A DNA stretch of 40,458 bases from Mycolicibacterium vaccae NBRC 14118 = CIP 105934 (GCF_001552715.1 NZ_BCRS01000033.1:1-40458); one strand, 5' to 3'; shown: positions 8,486 through 16,806, numbered from the stretch's first letter. Notes: generated by a model from the letters alone, not told the origin. Translations and numbers: made by a program.

Positions 8486-9321
8486 CGCGACGAGTGCTCG
8501 ACTGCCTGGTCAACGTGCACTTCGGTGAGACGGCCAGACAACCCGAGTTCATGCTCAAGGTGCGCGACGACTACTTCAAGGGTCCGAAGTCGCTGTACGA
8601 CCAGGTCGAACTGCCCGCACTGCTCGACGAGATGGCCGAGCACGGGGTGGAGAAGGCCATCCTGATGGACAACCTGGTCAAGCCGTCGGTCACGGCCCGA
8701 AAGTTCGTCGAGGAGCGCCCCGACAAGTTCGCGCTGGCGATCGGCGGGGTCAATCTGTTGCGGCCGATGCCGTCGTTGCGCGAGCTCTCGTCCGTCGTCG
8801 CCGACCTACCGGTGGCGTACACCGCTGTGGGGCCGAGCTTCTGGGGCGACGGGATGTACCCGCCCAGCGACGCGGTGTACTACCCGCTCTACACCAAATG
8901 TGCCGAACTCGGACTCCCGCTGTGCGTCAACACCGGCCTGCCGGGTCCGCCGATCCCGGGTGAGGTGCAGAACCCGATCCACCTGGACCGGGTGTGCGTG
9001 CGCTTCCCCGAACTGAAGCTGTGCATGATCCACGGTGCCGACCCTTGGTGGGACGTCGCGATCCGGCTGCTGATCAAGTACCCGAACCTGCGGATCATGA
9101 CGTCGGCGTGGTCGCCGAAGCGCCTGCCCGACAGCCTGTTGCACTTCATGCGCACCCGCGGAAAGAACAAGGTGATCTTCGCCTCGGACTGGCCGGTGCT
9201 CAAGCAGAGCCGCGTGGTGCCCGAGGCGCTCGCTCTCGATCTGCCGGCAGACGTGCTCGACAACTACCTGTACAACAACGCCGCCGAGTTCTTCTTCGGC
9301 ACCCCAGAACAGGAGACCTGA
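8482..9321 (+). CDS. Amidohydrolase 2 family protein, short form
   Basis: A 279-residue amidohydrolase-2 protein, about 140 residues shorter than its operon neighbour. Likely metal-site residues are H13 in NVHFGE, the His in CMIHGADPWW and the Asp in IFASDWPV. The GTG at 8482 overlaps the previous stop (GTGA); an in-frame ATG at 8434, inside the ligase gene, is the alternative. It ends two bases before the first acyl-CoA dehydrogenase gene. Two different members of one hydrolase family in the same operon suggest either a hetero-oligomer or two sequential steps. Both are inference, and neither substrate is visible. Confidence 0.87.
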   Translation: MTRRVLDCLVNVHFGETARQPEFMLKVRDDYFKGPKSLYDQVELPALLDEMAEHGVEKAILMDNLVKPSVTARKFVEERPDKFALAIGGVNLLRPMPSLRELSSVVADLPVAYTAVGPSFWGDGMYPPSDAVYYPLYTKCAELGLPLCVNTGLPGPPIPGEVQNPIHLDRVCVRFPELKLCMIHGADPWWDVAIRLLIKYPNLRIMTSAWSPKRLPDSLLHFMRTRGKNKVIFASDWPVLKQSRVVPEALALDLPADVLDNYLYNNAAEFFFGTPEQET

Positions 9322-9323
9322 CC

Positions 9324-10364
9324 GTGGACCGGTACGAGCTGCGCAGGCTGGACTACAGCCTGTCCGAGGACCATCAGGCCCTGCAGGCCGCCTACAAGGA
9401 TTTCTTCGCGACCCGCTGCACCATCGAGACGGTGCGCGCAGCCGAGGAGTCCGGCTTCGACAAGAACCTCTGGGAACGGTTGTGCGCGATGGGCGCGACG
9501 ACGATGGCGCTGCCCGAATCCGTCGGTGGCGACGGCGCCACGCTCGTGGACCTGACGTTGGTGGCCGAGGAGATCGGCCGGTCCCTGGCGCCGGTACCGT
9601 GGATCGACCACGTCTGCGCGGCCCGGCTGCTGGCGCGTCTGGGCGGTGTCGACACCGAGATCGTCGACGGTCGTCAGATCGTGGCCCTGGACCCCCAGCA
9701 GGACAACGGATCCGGGGTCAGGCTGATCCCGGCGGGGTCGGTCGCCGACCACCTCGTGGTCCGCGACGGTGACGACGTGGTCCGGCTGAGCTTTTCGACG
9801 CGGCCCGCGCGGGTCGACAACATCGGAAAGCTGCCGATGGCGTGGGTGGATCCCGCGGCCGCGGACAGTCGTACCGTGCTGGGCAGTGGCAGCGGGGCAC
9901 TGGCCGAATACCAACGTGCGCTCGACGAATGGCGCCTGCTGACCGGCGCCGCCTTGGTCGGCCTCGTCGAGGAGACCATGACGATCGCCGCCGAGTTCGC
10001 CAAGACCCGCTACACGCTGGGCGTGCCGATCTCCACACTGCAGGCGATCTCGCACCCGCTGGCGAACATCGCGATCACGGTGCAGTCCGGCCGTAACCTC
10101 GCGAGGCGGGCCGCCTGGTTCTTCGACAACGAACCCGACGAGCGCCGTGAGCTGGCGCCGTCGGTGTTCGTGTTCATGGCCGAGGAGGCCGCCAAGGCCG
10201 CCACCATGGCCGTCCATGTCCAGGGCGGGCTCGGCGTGTCAGCGGAGGCCGCGGCGACGGCCTACCTGGTGCGGGCCAGGGGCTGGGCGGTCGCCGGGGG
10301 AGACCCGGGGGCGGTCGCCAAATACCTCGCCCGGATTGTGGCCGAACGCGAAGGACGGAGCTAG
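9324..10364 (+). CDS. Acyl-CoA dehydrogenase, small subunit type (FadE)
   Basis: A 346-residue acyl-CoA dehydrogenase-fold protein, shorter than the usual 380-400. The N-terminal helical domain (ALPESVGGDGATLVDL), a reduced middle domain and the C-terminal helical bundle ending GGDPGAVAKYLA are recognisable, but the FAD-contacting TEPxxGSD motif is missing. AGGAG (9311-9315) is eight bases before GTG 9324. It is immediately followed by a full ACAD. Mycobacterial steroid-catabolic FadE enzymes are known to work as alpha2beta2 heterotetramers made by such adjacent pairs, with FAD and catalytic base shared between subunits. This one is predicted to be the non-catalytic partner. Confidence 0.9.
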   Translation: MDRYELRRLDYSLSEDHQALQAAYKDFFATRCTIETVRAAEESGFDKNLWERLCAMGATTMALPESVGGDGATLVDLTLVAEEIGRSLAPVPWIDHVCAARLLARLGGVDTEIVDGRQIVALDPQQDNGSGVRLIPAGSVADHLVVRDGDDVVRLSFSTRPARVDNIGKLPMAWVDPAAADSRTVLGSGSGALAEYQRALDEWRLLTGAALVGLVEETMTIAAEFAKTRYTLGVPISTLQAISHPLANIAITVQSGRNLARRAAWFFDNEPDERRELAPSVFVFMAEEAAKAATMAVHVQGGLGVSAEAAATAYLVRARGWAVAGGDPGAVAKYLARIVAEREGRS

Positions 10365-10367
10365 ACA

Positions 10368-11561
10368 ATGGATTTCTCACGGGTGGACCTGACCGAGGAC
10401 GAGCAGAAGTTCCAGGACGAGGTACGGTCGTTTCTGCGTGAGATCGTCACCGAGGACGTCATCCGGCGCGACCGTGAGACCGGTGACAACTTCGACGAGG
10501 GTGTGCATCTGGCGCTCGGGGCCGCCGGTTACCTCGACCGTGACTGGAACCCGGCCACCGAGCGCCCCTTCACTCGGGTGGAGCGCAGGATCTGGGAGCT
10601 GGAGAAGCGTCGCGCGCACGTGCCGTGGGTGACGTCGGGGACCACGGCGATGATCACCAAGTCGGTGGAGAAGTTCGGGTCGCCCGAGCTCAAAGCCGAA
10701 GTGCTGCCGCGGGTCTACAGCGGGCATGTGCGGCTGTGCCTGGGCTACACCGAACCCGAGGGCGGCTCCGACGTCGCGACGTGCAAGACCCGCGCCGTGC
10801 GTGACGGCGACCAGTGGGTGATCAACGGTTCCAAGATGTTCACCACCGGTGCCCACAACTGCCAGTACGTCTTCCTGATCACCAACACCGATCCGAGCGC
10901 GCCGAAACACAAGAGCCTCACCATGTTCCTGGTGCCGCTGGACACCGCCGGCATCGAGATCCAGGGCATCCGCACCGTCGACGGCGACCGTACCAACATC
11001 GTCTACTACAGCGATGTGCGGATCGACGACCGCTACCGACTGGGCGAGGTCAACGGCGGGTGGACGGTGGTCCGCGAACCACTCAACGCCGAGCACGGCG
11101 ACGTCGCCGCCGCGGACGACGGACTGGCCGACGTGTCCATCATGATGCACCAGGCCATGTTCATGGCCGGCGCGGTCGACAAGGCCGCGCAGAAGTCGAC
11201 CGTCGCAGATCCCAACGGCGGCAGGTTGATCGATGACGGCGCCGTCGCCTACCGGCTGGGTCGCAGTGTCGCCCGCCTGGAGGCGTCCCTGTCGGCGCCG
11301 AGCATCTTCGGCCGTGTCGCGCTGGCCCAGACCATGCGTGACATCTCACCCGATTTGATGGACATCATGGGGGCGGCGTCGGCGCTGCCGCTGGGCACCG
11401 ACGGTGCCGCCGACGACGGCGCCGCGGAGTACGTGTACCGGTTCGCTCCGCTCGTCGGTATCTACGGCGGCACGCTGGAGGTGTTCCGCAACATGATCGC
11501 CCAGTACGTGCTGGGCCTGGGCAAGCCGAACTACTCGCCGCCGGCCCGGAAAGCATCCTGA
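10368..11561 (+). CDS. Acyl-CoA dehydrogenase, large catalytic subunit type (FadE)
   Basis: A 397-residue acyl-CoA dehydrogenase that would form an alpha,beta double bond in an acyl-CoA using FAD. It has YTEPEGGSD (127-135) for flavin binding, VINGSKMFTTGA next to it, and the C-terminal IYGGTLEVFRNMIA. E242 (NAEHG) lies near where heterotetrameric FadE enzymes place the catalytic Glu, a tentative alignment. It starts three bases after the small-subunit gene and ends the operon. Its last 31 bp overlap the 3' end of a membrane-protein gene on the other strand. Together with the preceding gene it probably forms one alpha2beta2 enzyme. Confidence 0.94.
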   Translation: MDFSRVDLTEDEQKFQDEVRSFLREIVTEDVIRRDRETGDNFDEGVHLALGAAGYLDRDWNPATERPFTRVERRIWELEKRRAHVPWVTSGTTAMITKSVEKFGSPELKAEVLPRVYSGHVRLCLGYTEPEGGSDVATCKTRAVRDGDQWVINGSKMFTTGAHNCQYVFLITNTDPSAPKHKSLTMFLVPLDTAGIEIQGIRTVDGDRTNIVYYSDVRIDDRYRLGEVNGGWTVVREPLNAEHGDVAAADDGLADVSIMMHQAMFMAGAVDKAAQKSTVADPNGGRLIDDGAVAYRLGRSVARLEASLSAPSIFGRVALAQTMRDISPDLMDIMGAASALPLGTDGAADDGAAEYVYRFAPLVGIYGGTLEVFRNMIAQYVLGLGKPNYSPPARKAS

Positions 11562-11908
11562 CGGGCCGTCGCCCACGCGTAGGCCCCCGCGGCGCCGAAC
11601 GTCGCGGCACCGGCCACCGACGCCACGCGCTGCGACGGGCTCAGCGCGGCCGCGCCGGCGTTGACGACGCATTCGGCCGCTGCCAGACCCGTCAGAGCCA
11701 GCAGCACCGGTCGTCGGGCCGGGGTGGCGCTGGTGGCCATCAGGATCGCCCCCAGCGCAACCTCACGAAGCGCCCACATCCGTGTCAGGTTCTCGCTGTG
11801 CGCGGTGACCGGACCCTGCGTGAAGCGGTCGGGGGCGGCGGTGGCCAGCGCACCGAACACGGCCATGGTGGCACCGATCCCACGCTGGATCGTGGTGGAA
11901 CGTGACAT
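11531..11908 (-). CDS. Small predicted membrane protein, unknown function
   Basis: A 125-residue protein not assigned to a named family with certainty. It shows about four short hydrophobic segments (around residues 10-26, 48-62, 66-86 and 92-112) joined by Arg/Ala-rich turns. The ATG at 11908 has a strong GAAGGAG five bases upstream, which supports translation. Its 3' end overlaps the end of the large acyl-CoA dehydrogenase gene by 31 bp on the opposite strand. It lies 13 bp downstream of the remnant phosphotransferase gene and may once have been in its operon. Nothing in the sequence ties it to the catabolic pathway. Confidence 0.65.
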   Translation of the reverse strand: MSRSTTIQRGIGATMAVFGALATAAPDRFTQGPVTAHSENLTRMWALREVALGAILMATSATPARRPVLLALTGLAAAECVVNAGAAALSPSQRVASVAGAATFGAAGAYAWATARQDAFRAGGE

Positions 11909-11921
11909 CGTGTCTCCTTCG

Positions 11922-12170
11922 CTACTGCTGCCCGGCCGACAGGATCGCGTCGATGCGCTCCTGGCTGGGCAGAGCCGGTCCGTCGTCGAGCTTTTCGTCG
12001 ATGCCGAGCTCGGTCAGTCCGACCCCGGTGAGCCGGCCGATATCGGTCAGCGGATCACCGACCGTGGTCATCTCCCGGTCGAAGACCGCGCTCACCTGCC
12101 CGTCGGTGAAGGCGAAGTTGCCCGGCTTGGCATCACCGTGCACCAGCGTGGAACGACTCGTCGGCGGCCG
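11922..12170 (-). pseudogene. Remnant of an aminoglycoside-phosphotransferase-family gene
   Basis: On the minus strand the frame encodes the catalytic centre of an APH-family phosphotransferase (LVHGDAKPGNFAF followed by AVFDREMTTVGDPLTDIGRL) but nothing else. The N-terminal kinase lobe of about 170 residues is missing upstream of about 12170, and the frame stops at 11922 soon after the motif, about 80 residues short. Two positions normally Trp (DWEM and DIGWL) read Arg, both CGG instead of TGG. Double truncation with decayed motif residues marks a dead gene. An open frame continues to 12290 but its extra N-terminal part matches nothing I recognise. The rest of 12171-12331 shows no other gene. 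Confidence 0.75.
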
Positions 12171-12331
12171 AATAGCCCATGCTTCTCCTTGCTCGCGCCA
12201 CCGCGACTCTCGGATCGTCCGGCCGATGGTGTCGGCATGACCGCCTGAATTATGAACGCAACGGGAAGCTTTGGTGCCGAGATAGGGCATTTTGATAGGA
12301 ACGTCCGATTACGGGAGCGCCGGAGATGCGG

Positions 12332-12958
12332 TCAGTGGGAATCGACGACGAGCGCTCGGACGAGATAGCGGTCCACGAATCGGCGCTTCGCCGACAGGGG
12401 CCGGTGCCGCCATTGCGCGGTCAGCAGGAACGACGTGGTGGCCGACATCCACTGGACCGTCTCGACCAGATCGAGATCGGCGTGAATCTGTCCGTCGGTC
12501 TTCCACTGCGCGAACAGCGGACCGAGCTGCTCAGCCAGCACCGCGGCGATGGCCTCCGCGCCGTGTTCGAGCACCGGCGCGAGCGCCGAACTGTCGCCGG
12601 CATACAAGGCGAGGTTGACGGGATCTCCGTCATCCACGGCGGCGACCGGATTGAGAACCAGTTGGCGGATGCTGGCCGCCGCATCGGTCGGCCGGCGCAG
12701 CGCGCCCAACCAGCGACCGTGGGCGCGCTCGATGCGTCGCAGCACCAAGGCCAGCAGTACCTCATCGCGGTTCGGGTAATAGCGGTAGGCCGTCGAGCGT
12801 GCCACCCCCGCTTCGTCGGCCACCTCGGTCATCCGGATCTGAGTTCCCCCGCAGCGGATGACACACCGTTCCGCGGCGTCCAGCAGGAGGTTGCGGGCGA
12901 CGTCGTCGTCGAGTTGCGCCCTGGCCTCACCCCACCGGCGAATCCGTGACGACGTCAT
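12332..12958 (-). CDS. TetR-family transcriptional regulator 2
   Basis: A 208-residue TetR-type regulator. The helix-turn-helix is at about 41-61 (IRMTEVADEAGVARSTAYRY), followed by PNRDEVLLAL and a helical ligand-binding domain. ATG 12958 gives a standard N-terminus. An upstream ATG at 13030 overlaps the stop of the Ltp-like gene in an ATGA arrangement and would add 24 Arg/Ser-rich residues; neither start has a good Shine-Dalgarno. It is probably cotranscribed with the thioesterase and Ltp-like genes from the promoter that carries operator site 3, so it would itself belong to the regulon. It has no divergent promoter of its own. Confidence 0.9.
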   Translation of the reverse strand: MTSSRIRRWGEARAQLDDDVARNLLLDAAERCVIRCGGTQIRMTEVADEAGVARSTAYRYYPNRDEVLLALVLRRIERAHGRWLGALRRPTDAAASIRQLVLNPVAAVDDGDPVNLALYAGDSSALAPVLEHGAEAIAAVLAEQLGPLFAQWKTDGQIHADLDLVETVQWMSATTSFLLTAQWRHRPLSAKRRFVDRYLVRALVVDSH

Positions 12959-13026
12959 GACGTCGATCGTGCCACGACGGCGCGATTCGGACCGCCCGGT
13001 TTCCGCGCGCGAGGTCAGCGGACGAC

Positions 13027-14172
13027 TCATGTGGTGAGGATCGTCGCCCCCGCGGTGCCGGGGGCGCCGTAGAGCTGGGCGAAGCCGACCTTCGGTTCGC
13101 CGGGGATCTGCCGGTCGCCTGCCTGCCCGCGCAGCTGGCGCACGATCTCGTGGACCTGGCGCAGGCCGGACGCGCCGATGGGCTCACCGTTGGCGAGCAG
13201 GCCGCCGTCGGTGTTGACCGGCATCGACCCGCCGATCTCGGTGGCACCGTCGGCGATCAGCTTCTCCTGCTCGCCGTCGGCGCAGAAACCGGCCTCGGCC
13301 ATGTGGATGATCTCGGCGCCGGCGTCGGTGTCCTGCAGCTGGATCACGTCGACGTCGGACGGTGCGATGCCCGCCTTCTCGAACGCGGCGCGCGACGCGT
13401 AGACGGTCGGGGCGACATCCTCGTCGACCGGGGCGAACGTCGTGTTCACCTCGTAGGCGCCGTACCTGCGGGTGCGCACCTCCACCGCGCGGACGAAGAC
13501 CGGCTTGTCGGTGTAGCGGTGCGCGAGGTCGGCCCGGCACATCACGACCGCCGCGGCGCCTTCGTCGGGAGAGCAGAACATGTACTGGGTCAGCGGGTAA
13601 TTCAGCATCGGAGAGTTCAGGATGGCGTCCTCGTCCATCGGCTTGCGGCGGAACGCGTTGGGATTCAACGCCCCGTTGCGCAGGTTCTTGTTGACCACCT
13701 TGGCCAGCGTGCGATGACTGACGCCGTGTTCGTGCAGATAGCGGTTGGCCTTCATGCCGAAGAACTGCGTGGTCAGGTACTGGCCGTTCTCCGCATACCA
13801 GCTGGGCATCCCGACCAGGCCGGGGTCCTCGGTGAACGCGCCACGCGGATGCTTGTCCAGGCCGACCGCGATGCCGATGTCATAGTCGCCCAACCGGATT
13901 CCATCAGCACACGCCTTGGTGACGCTGGCCGCGGTGGCGCAGGCGTTGAACACATTGGTGAACGGGATGCCGGAGAGCCCGACCATGCCGACGATGGCGT
14001 CGGGGTTGGCCACGGTCCAGCTGCCGCCGACGCCGAACTGGATGTCGTTCCAGGACAGGCCCGCGTCGCTGACCGCCGCGGTGATCGCGTCGACACCCAT
14101 CTGCATCGCGGTCTTGCCCTCGAACCTGCCGAACGGGTGCAGTCCGACCCCGATGATCGCGACGTCGTGCAT
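13027..14172 (-). CDS. Thiolase-like lipid-transfer (Ltp) family protein
   Basis: A 381-residue SCP2-thiolase/Ltp-type protein. The nucleophile-position cysteine C78 is in FNACATAAS, but the catalytic His motif reads GEPIGASG instead of GHPxGA(S/T)G, and the C-terminal second Cys loop is replaced by YGAPGTAG. It is therefore unlikely to be an ordinary thiolase. Ltp2 of the cholesterol pathway has a related fold and acts as a retro-aldolase together with a DUF35 protein; a similar C-C lyase role is possible here, although no DUF35 gene is in the window. AAAGGAA precedes the ATG at about eight bases. The thioesterase gene lies 26 bp upstream on the same strand. Confidence 0.9.
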   Translation of the reverse strand: MHDVAIIGVGLHPFGRFEGKTAMQMGVDAITAAVSDAGLSWNDIQFGVGGSWTVANPDAIVGMVGLSGIPFTNVFNACATAASVTKACADGIRLGDYDIGIAVGLDKHPRGAFTEDPGLVGMPSWYAENGQYLTTQFFGMKANRYLHEHGVSHRTLAKVVNKNLRNGALNPNAFRRKPMDEDAILNSPMLNYPLTQYMFCSPDEGAAAVVMCRADLAHRYTDKPVFVRAVEVRTRRYGAYEVNTTFAPVDEDVAPTVYASRAAFEKAGIAPSDVDVIQLQDTDAGAEIIHMAEAGFCADGEQEKLIADGATEIGGSMPVNTDGGLLANGEPIGASGLRQVHEIVRQLRGQAGDRQIPGEPKVGFAQLYGAPGTAGATILTT

Positions 14173-14198
14173 CGTGTGGTTCCTTTCCCGATGACCGG

Positions 14199-15008
14199 TT
14201 ACCGGCGTGGACGCACCAGCTGGGCCTGTTGGATGGCCGCCACCGGACCGTGCTCGTCGAACAACATTCCGCGCGACACGCCGACTCCGTCGGCGCCGTA
14301 GTGGTTTTCGGCCCGGACGCCGATCCACGGGCCCACCGGAAGTCGATTGATGTGCACGGCCAGATCGGTGTTGAGGAACGTGAACTCAGCGGTGTCGAGC
14401 CGACTGCCCATGCCGTTGGCGATGTCGGCGACGGTGAACAGTCGCTGCACGGGCGTCATCTCCTCGCCGGCGACGAGGTCGACCAGCGGCGTGGCCCAGC
14501 ATTCGGCCTGCTCGCTGTGCAGGATGTCGTTGAGCCAGCGCCAGTCCAGACTCTGGATGTAGGTGCGGTCGGTGCCGTCGTCGGGCGTCCTGCTCCGACC
14601 CTCGCAGACCGGCCGCATGGGCTCGGCGGGGGAGTGCGGCAGCGGCACGGTCTCGGATCGCTGGAACCGCCACGCCGACGCGATCGCGACCGGCCTGGGC
14701 GTCCCGTCCGGTCCCGCCGCGAGCATCTCGGCGTCGATCAACTCGATCTGGCGGCCGGGACGCCGGAGGCAGGCGTGCACCCACAGATCGCCGGCCGCCG
14801 GCACCGGGCCCAGCAGGTCGACGACGACTCGGCTCAGTCGTGCGTCGTCGCGGGGCGCACAGCGTTCGGCCGCCCGGACCAGCAGCGCCGACACCGGGGC
14901 GGCGTTCTGCATGTCGGCGCCCCAGGTGCTCACCACGTGGTCGGAGGCGGTGAACCTCTCGCCGTGGACGTCGTCGGCATCGACGAGGTCGTAGTAGGCG
15001 TCGGTCAC
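14199..15008 (-). CDS. Acyl-CoA thioesterase family protein (double hotdog)
   Basis: A 269-residue TesB-like thioesterase-family protein made of two hotdog halves, expected to hydrolyse an acyl-CoA. Features include the first-half sequence TWGADMQNAAPVSALL, a central GRQIELIDAEML strand and the second-half FTVADIANGMGSRL followed by FLNTDLAVHI. GTG 15008 was chosen because AGGA lies six bases upstream. An in-frame ATG at 15041 has no Shine-Dalgarno and would leave almost no leader after operator site 3 (15050-15069). It is divergent from P450 1 and followed by the Ltp-like gene. It may release a free acid or recover CoA when the pathway stalls. Confidence 0.88.
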   Translation of the reverse strand: MTDAYYDLVDADDVHGERFTASDHVVSTWGADMQNAAPVSALLVRAAERCAPRDDARLSRVVVDLLGPVPAAGDLWVHACLRRPGRQIELIDAEMLAAGPDGTPRPVAIASAWRFQRSETVPLPHSPAEPMRPVCEGRSRTPDDGTDRTYIQSLDWRWLNDILHSEQAECWATPLVDLVAGEEMTPVQRLFTVADIANGMGSRLDTAEFTFLNTDLAVHINRLPVGPWIGVRAENHYGADGVGVSRGMLFDEHGPVAAIQQAQLVRPRR

Positions 15009-15048
15009 GTCCCGTCCTGTCTCGCATCCTGCGGCGGCCATCAGCAGG

Positions 15049-15069
15049 ATAAGGTGACTTTTACCGAAA
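15049..15069. promoter_or_regulatory. Two-box operator (TAAGGTGA, 4 bp, TACCGAAA), site 3
   Basis: Boxes start at 15050 and 15062, 12 bp apart, in the divergent gap between the thioesterase (41 bp away) and P450 1 (27 bp away). It is one of the weaker copies. Two further weak boxes continue the same 12-bp phase at 15074 (AACTGGAT) and 15086 (TACAGGAG), the last overlapping the P450 Shine-Dalgarno. Confidence 0.55.
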
Positions 15070-15096
15070 GCACAACTGGATGGCTTACAGGAGGCG

Positions 15097-16320
15097 ATGG
15101 TGGCCGTGGTGGAGGCGCAGGACCCCGGCGTGGTCTTCGATCCGTTCAGTGCGGAGTTCTACCGCGACCCGCACACCGCGTATCCGCGACTCCGTGCCGA
15201 GGCTCCCGTGTACTACAACGCCACCCACGAGTTCTACGCACTGAGCAGACATGCCGACGTCGCCGCCGGGCTGAAGGATTTCGCGACGTATTCGTCGGCC
15301 TACGGGGTGGATCTCGGCATGGTCCGCCGGGGCGAGAAGGTGCCGGCGAAGATGCTCATCTCGATCGACCCACCCGAACACCGCGCGATGCGCAGCCTGG
15401 TCAACAAGGTCTTCACCCCGCGGGCGATGGAGGCGCTGCGTGCGATGGTGTCGCAGACGGTCGAGCGGTTCCTCGGTGCGGTGCAGGGCCGCGAGTTCGA
15501 CGTGGTGCAGGACTTCTCGGTGTACTTCCCGGTCGACGTGATCACCCAGATGCTGGGCGTGCCGGAGAAGTACCGCCAGCAGGTCCGGTTGTGGATCGAC
15601 GAGTCGCTGCACCGCGAGCCGGGACAGATCGACATGTCGGAGTCCGGCATGCAGGCGATGGCCGAAACCTGGCTGATGTACTACGAACTGATCAAGCAGC
15701 GGCGGGAGGAGCCGCGCGACGACATGATCAGCGCGCTGATCGCCGCCGAGGTGACCCGCGAGGACGGAACCGTCGACCGGCTCAGGGACTCCGAGATCGC
15801 CGGCTTCGCCACGTTGCTCGGCGGCGCCGGCGCCGAGACGGTGACGAAGCTGGTCGGCAGCGCCGCGGTGACGTTCGCGCATCATCCCGGCCAGTGGCGC
15901 CGGCTGTGTGAGGACCGGGGCAGGATCGGCGTGGCGATCGAGGAGCTGCTGCGCTATGACTCACCGGTGCAGTACAACGTGCGCCGGTCCACCCGTGACG
16001 TCACGCTGCACGGCGTCACGATCCCGGCAGGAGCGCCGGTCTTCCTGCTGGGCGCATCGGCCAACCGCGACCCGGACGCGTGGACCGCCCCGGACGTGTT
16101 CGACATCGACCGTGACCGTGCCGAGGCCCAGAACCTGGGCTTCGGCTACGGCATCCACAGTTGCCTCGGTGCGGCGCTGGCCCGGCTGGAGACCTCGATC
16201 GCGCTCGACAAGCTGCTGGACTTCATGCCGCGCTACGAAGTGGACTGGTCCGGGTGCCGGCGGGTGAGCATGCAGAACGTGTCCGGGTGGTCCCACGTGC
16301 CGGTCCGGGTCCTGCGGTAA
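15097..16320 (+). CDS. Cytochrome P450 1
   Basis: A 407-residue soluble bacterial-type P450. The I-helix oxygen-binding motif is GGAGAETVT, the ExxR is EELLR, and the haem loop is FGYGIHSCLG with ligand C356. It would hydroxylate or desaturate a hydrophobic substrate using electrons from a ferredoxin and reductase that are not encoded here. AGGAGG (15089-15094) is very close to ATG 15097; GTG 15100 has slightly better spacing. It is divergent from the thioesterase under operator site 3 and ends three bases from the convergent NYN gene. I cannot assign a CYP family number from the sequence alone. Confidence 0.95.
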   Translation: MVAVVEAQDPGVVFDPFSAEFYRDPHTAYPRLRAEAPVYYNATHEFYALSRHADVAAGLKDFATYSSAYGVDLGMVRRGEKVPAKMLISIDPPEHRAMRSLVNKVFTPRAMEALRAMVSQTVERFLGAVQGREFDVVQDFSVYFPVDVITQMLGVPEKYRQQVRLWIDESLHREPGQIDMSESGMQAMAETWLMYYELIKQRREEPRDDMISALIAAEVTREDGTVDRLRDSEIAGFATLLGGAGAETVTKLVGSAAVTFAHHPGQWRRLCEDRGRIGVAIEELLRYDSPVQYNVRRSTRDVTLHGVTIPAGAPVFLLGASANRDPDAWTAPDVFDIDRDRAEAQNLGFGYGIHSCLGAALARLETSIALDKLLDFMPRYEVDWSGCRRVSMQNVSGWSHVPVRVLR

Positions 16321-16323
16321 CTC

Positions 16324-16698
16324 TCAGCGCGGATCGATCAGGTCGCGCAACCGCTCGGCCGGAAAGACCGTCGCCTCCAGCGCGCCGACGCGCTCGGCCA
16401 GGGCCCGGTCGGACGTCGCGACCCGGATCTGTTCCGGGTGCGCGTCGGCGCGGATCATCCGGACGATCTCGTCGTCGGCGGAATTCGGCGCCGGGGCGGG
16501 CGCGCTCGCCACCGTCACCACTGCGGATTCGATCGGTGGCGACGGCGGGCGCTCGAACACCACCGTCACGTCGGCGTCGTCGGCGACCGCCCATCGCTCA
16601 AGGTTCTGCACCAGCGTGGCCATCGCCCGGTGCCGGTTGCGCCACCACCCGTCGGGGCGGCAGCCGATCACGTTCATCCCGTCGACGATCCAGCGCAT
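16324..16698 (-). CDS. NYN-domain (PIN-like) protein, putative ribonuclease
   Basis: A 124-residue protein with a NYN/YacP-like fold. Acidic and polar residues expected at the active site are D6 and N9 in WIVDGMNVIG, Asp residues in NSADDEIVRMI and the Asp in ATSDRAL; VVFERPP ends the second strand. Such proteins are metal-dependent RNases or RNA-binding relatives. It converges on P450 1 with three bases between stops and lacks the TACnGTAA operator, so it is probably a resident housekeeping gene and not part of the catabolic pathway. No partner gene is visible. Confidence 0.85.
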   Translation of the reverse strand: MRWIVDGMNVIGCRPDGWWRNRHRAMATLVQNLERWAVADDADVTVVFERPPSPPIESAVVTVASAPAPAPNSADDEIVRMIRADAHPEQIRVATSDRALAERVGALEATVFPAERLRDLIDPR

Positions 16699-16734
16699 TG
16701 TGGGCAGACTAGCGAAGTAGTACCCGGCTGGAGG

Positions 16735-16797
16735 CGCCGAACGTGCATTCCACGCGGCCAGATCGCGAAAAATACCGCGTGGAATGCGATTTCGGCG
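16735..16797. repeat. 63-bp palindromic intergenic repeat, copy 2
   Basis: The left arm, CGCCGAACGTGCATTCC followed by ACGCGG, is the same as in copy 3 and pairs with 16775-16797 with three mismatches. The centre shares CGCGAAAA with copy 1. It lies between the NYN gene start and the CoA-transferase end, both on the minus strand, so unlike the other two copies it is not in a convergent gap. Confidence 0.9.
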
Positions 16798-16806
16798 GGG
16801 AAGCGG

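Noticed and set aside
12326..12949. Plus-strand open frame opposite TetR 2
   Set aside because: TetR 2 on the minus strand has a clear helix-turn-helix; the plus-strand product matches nothing.
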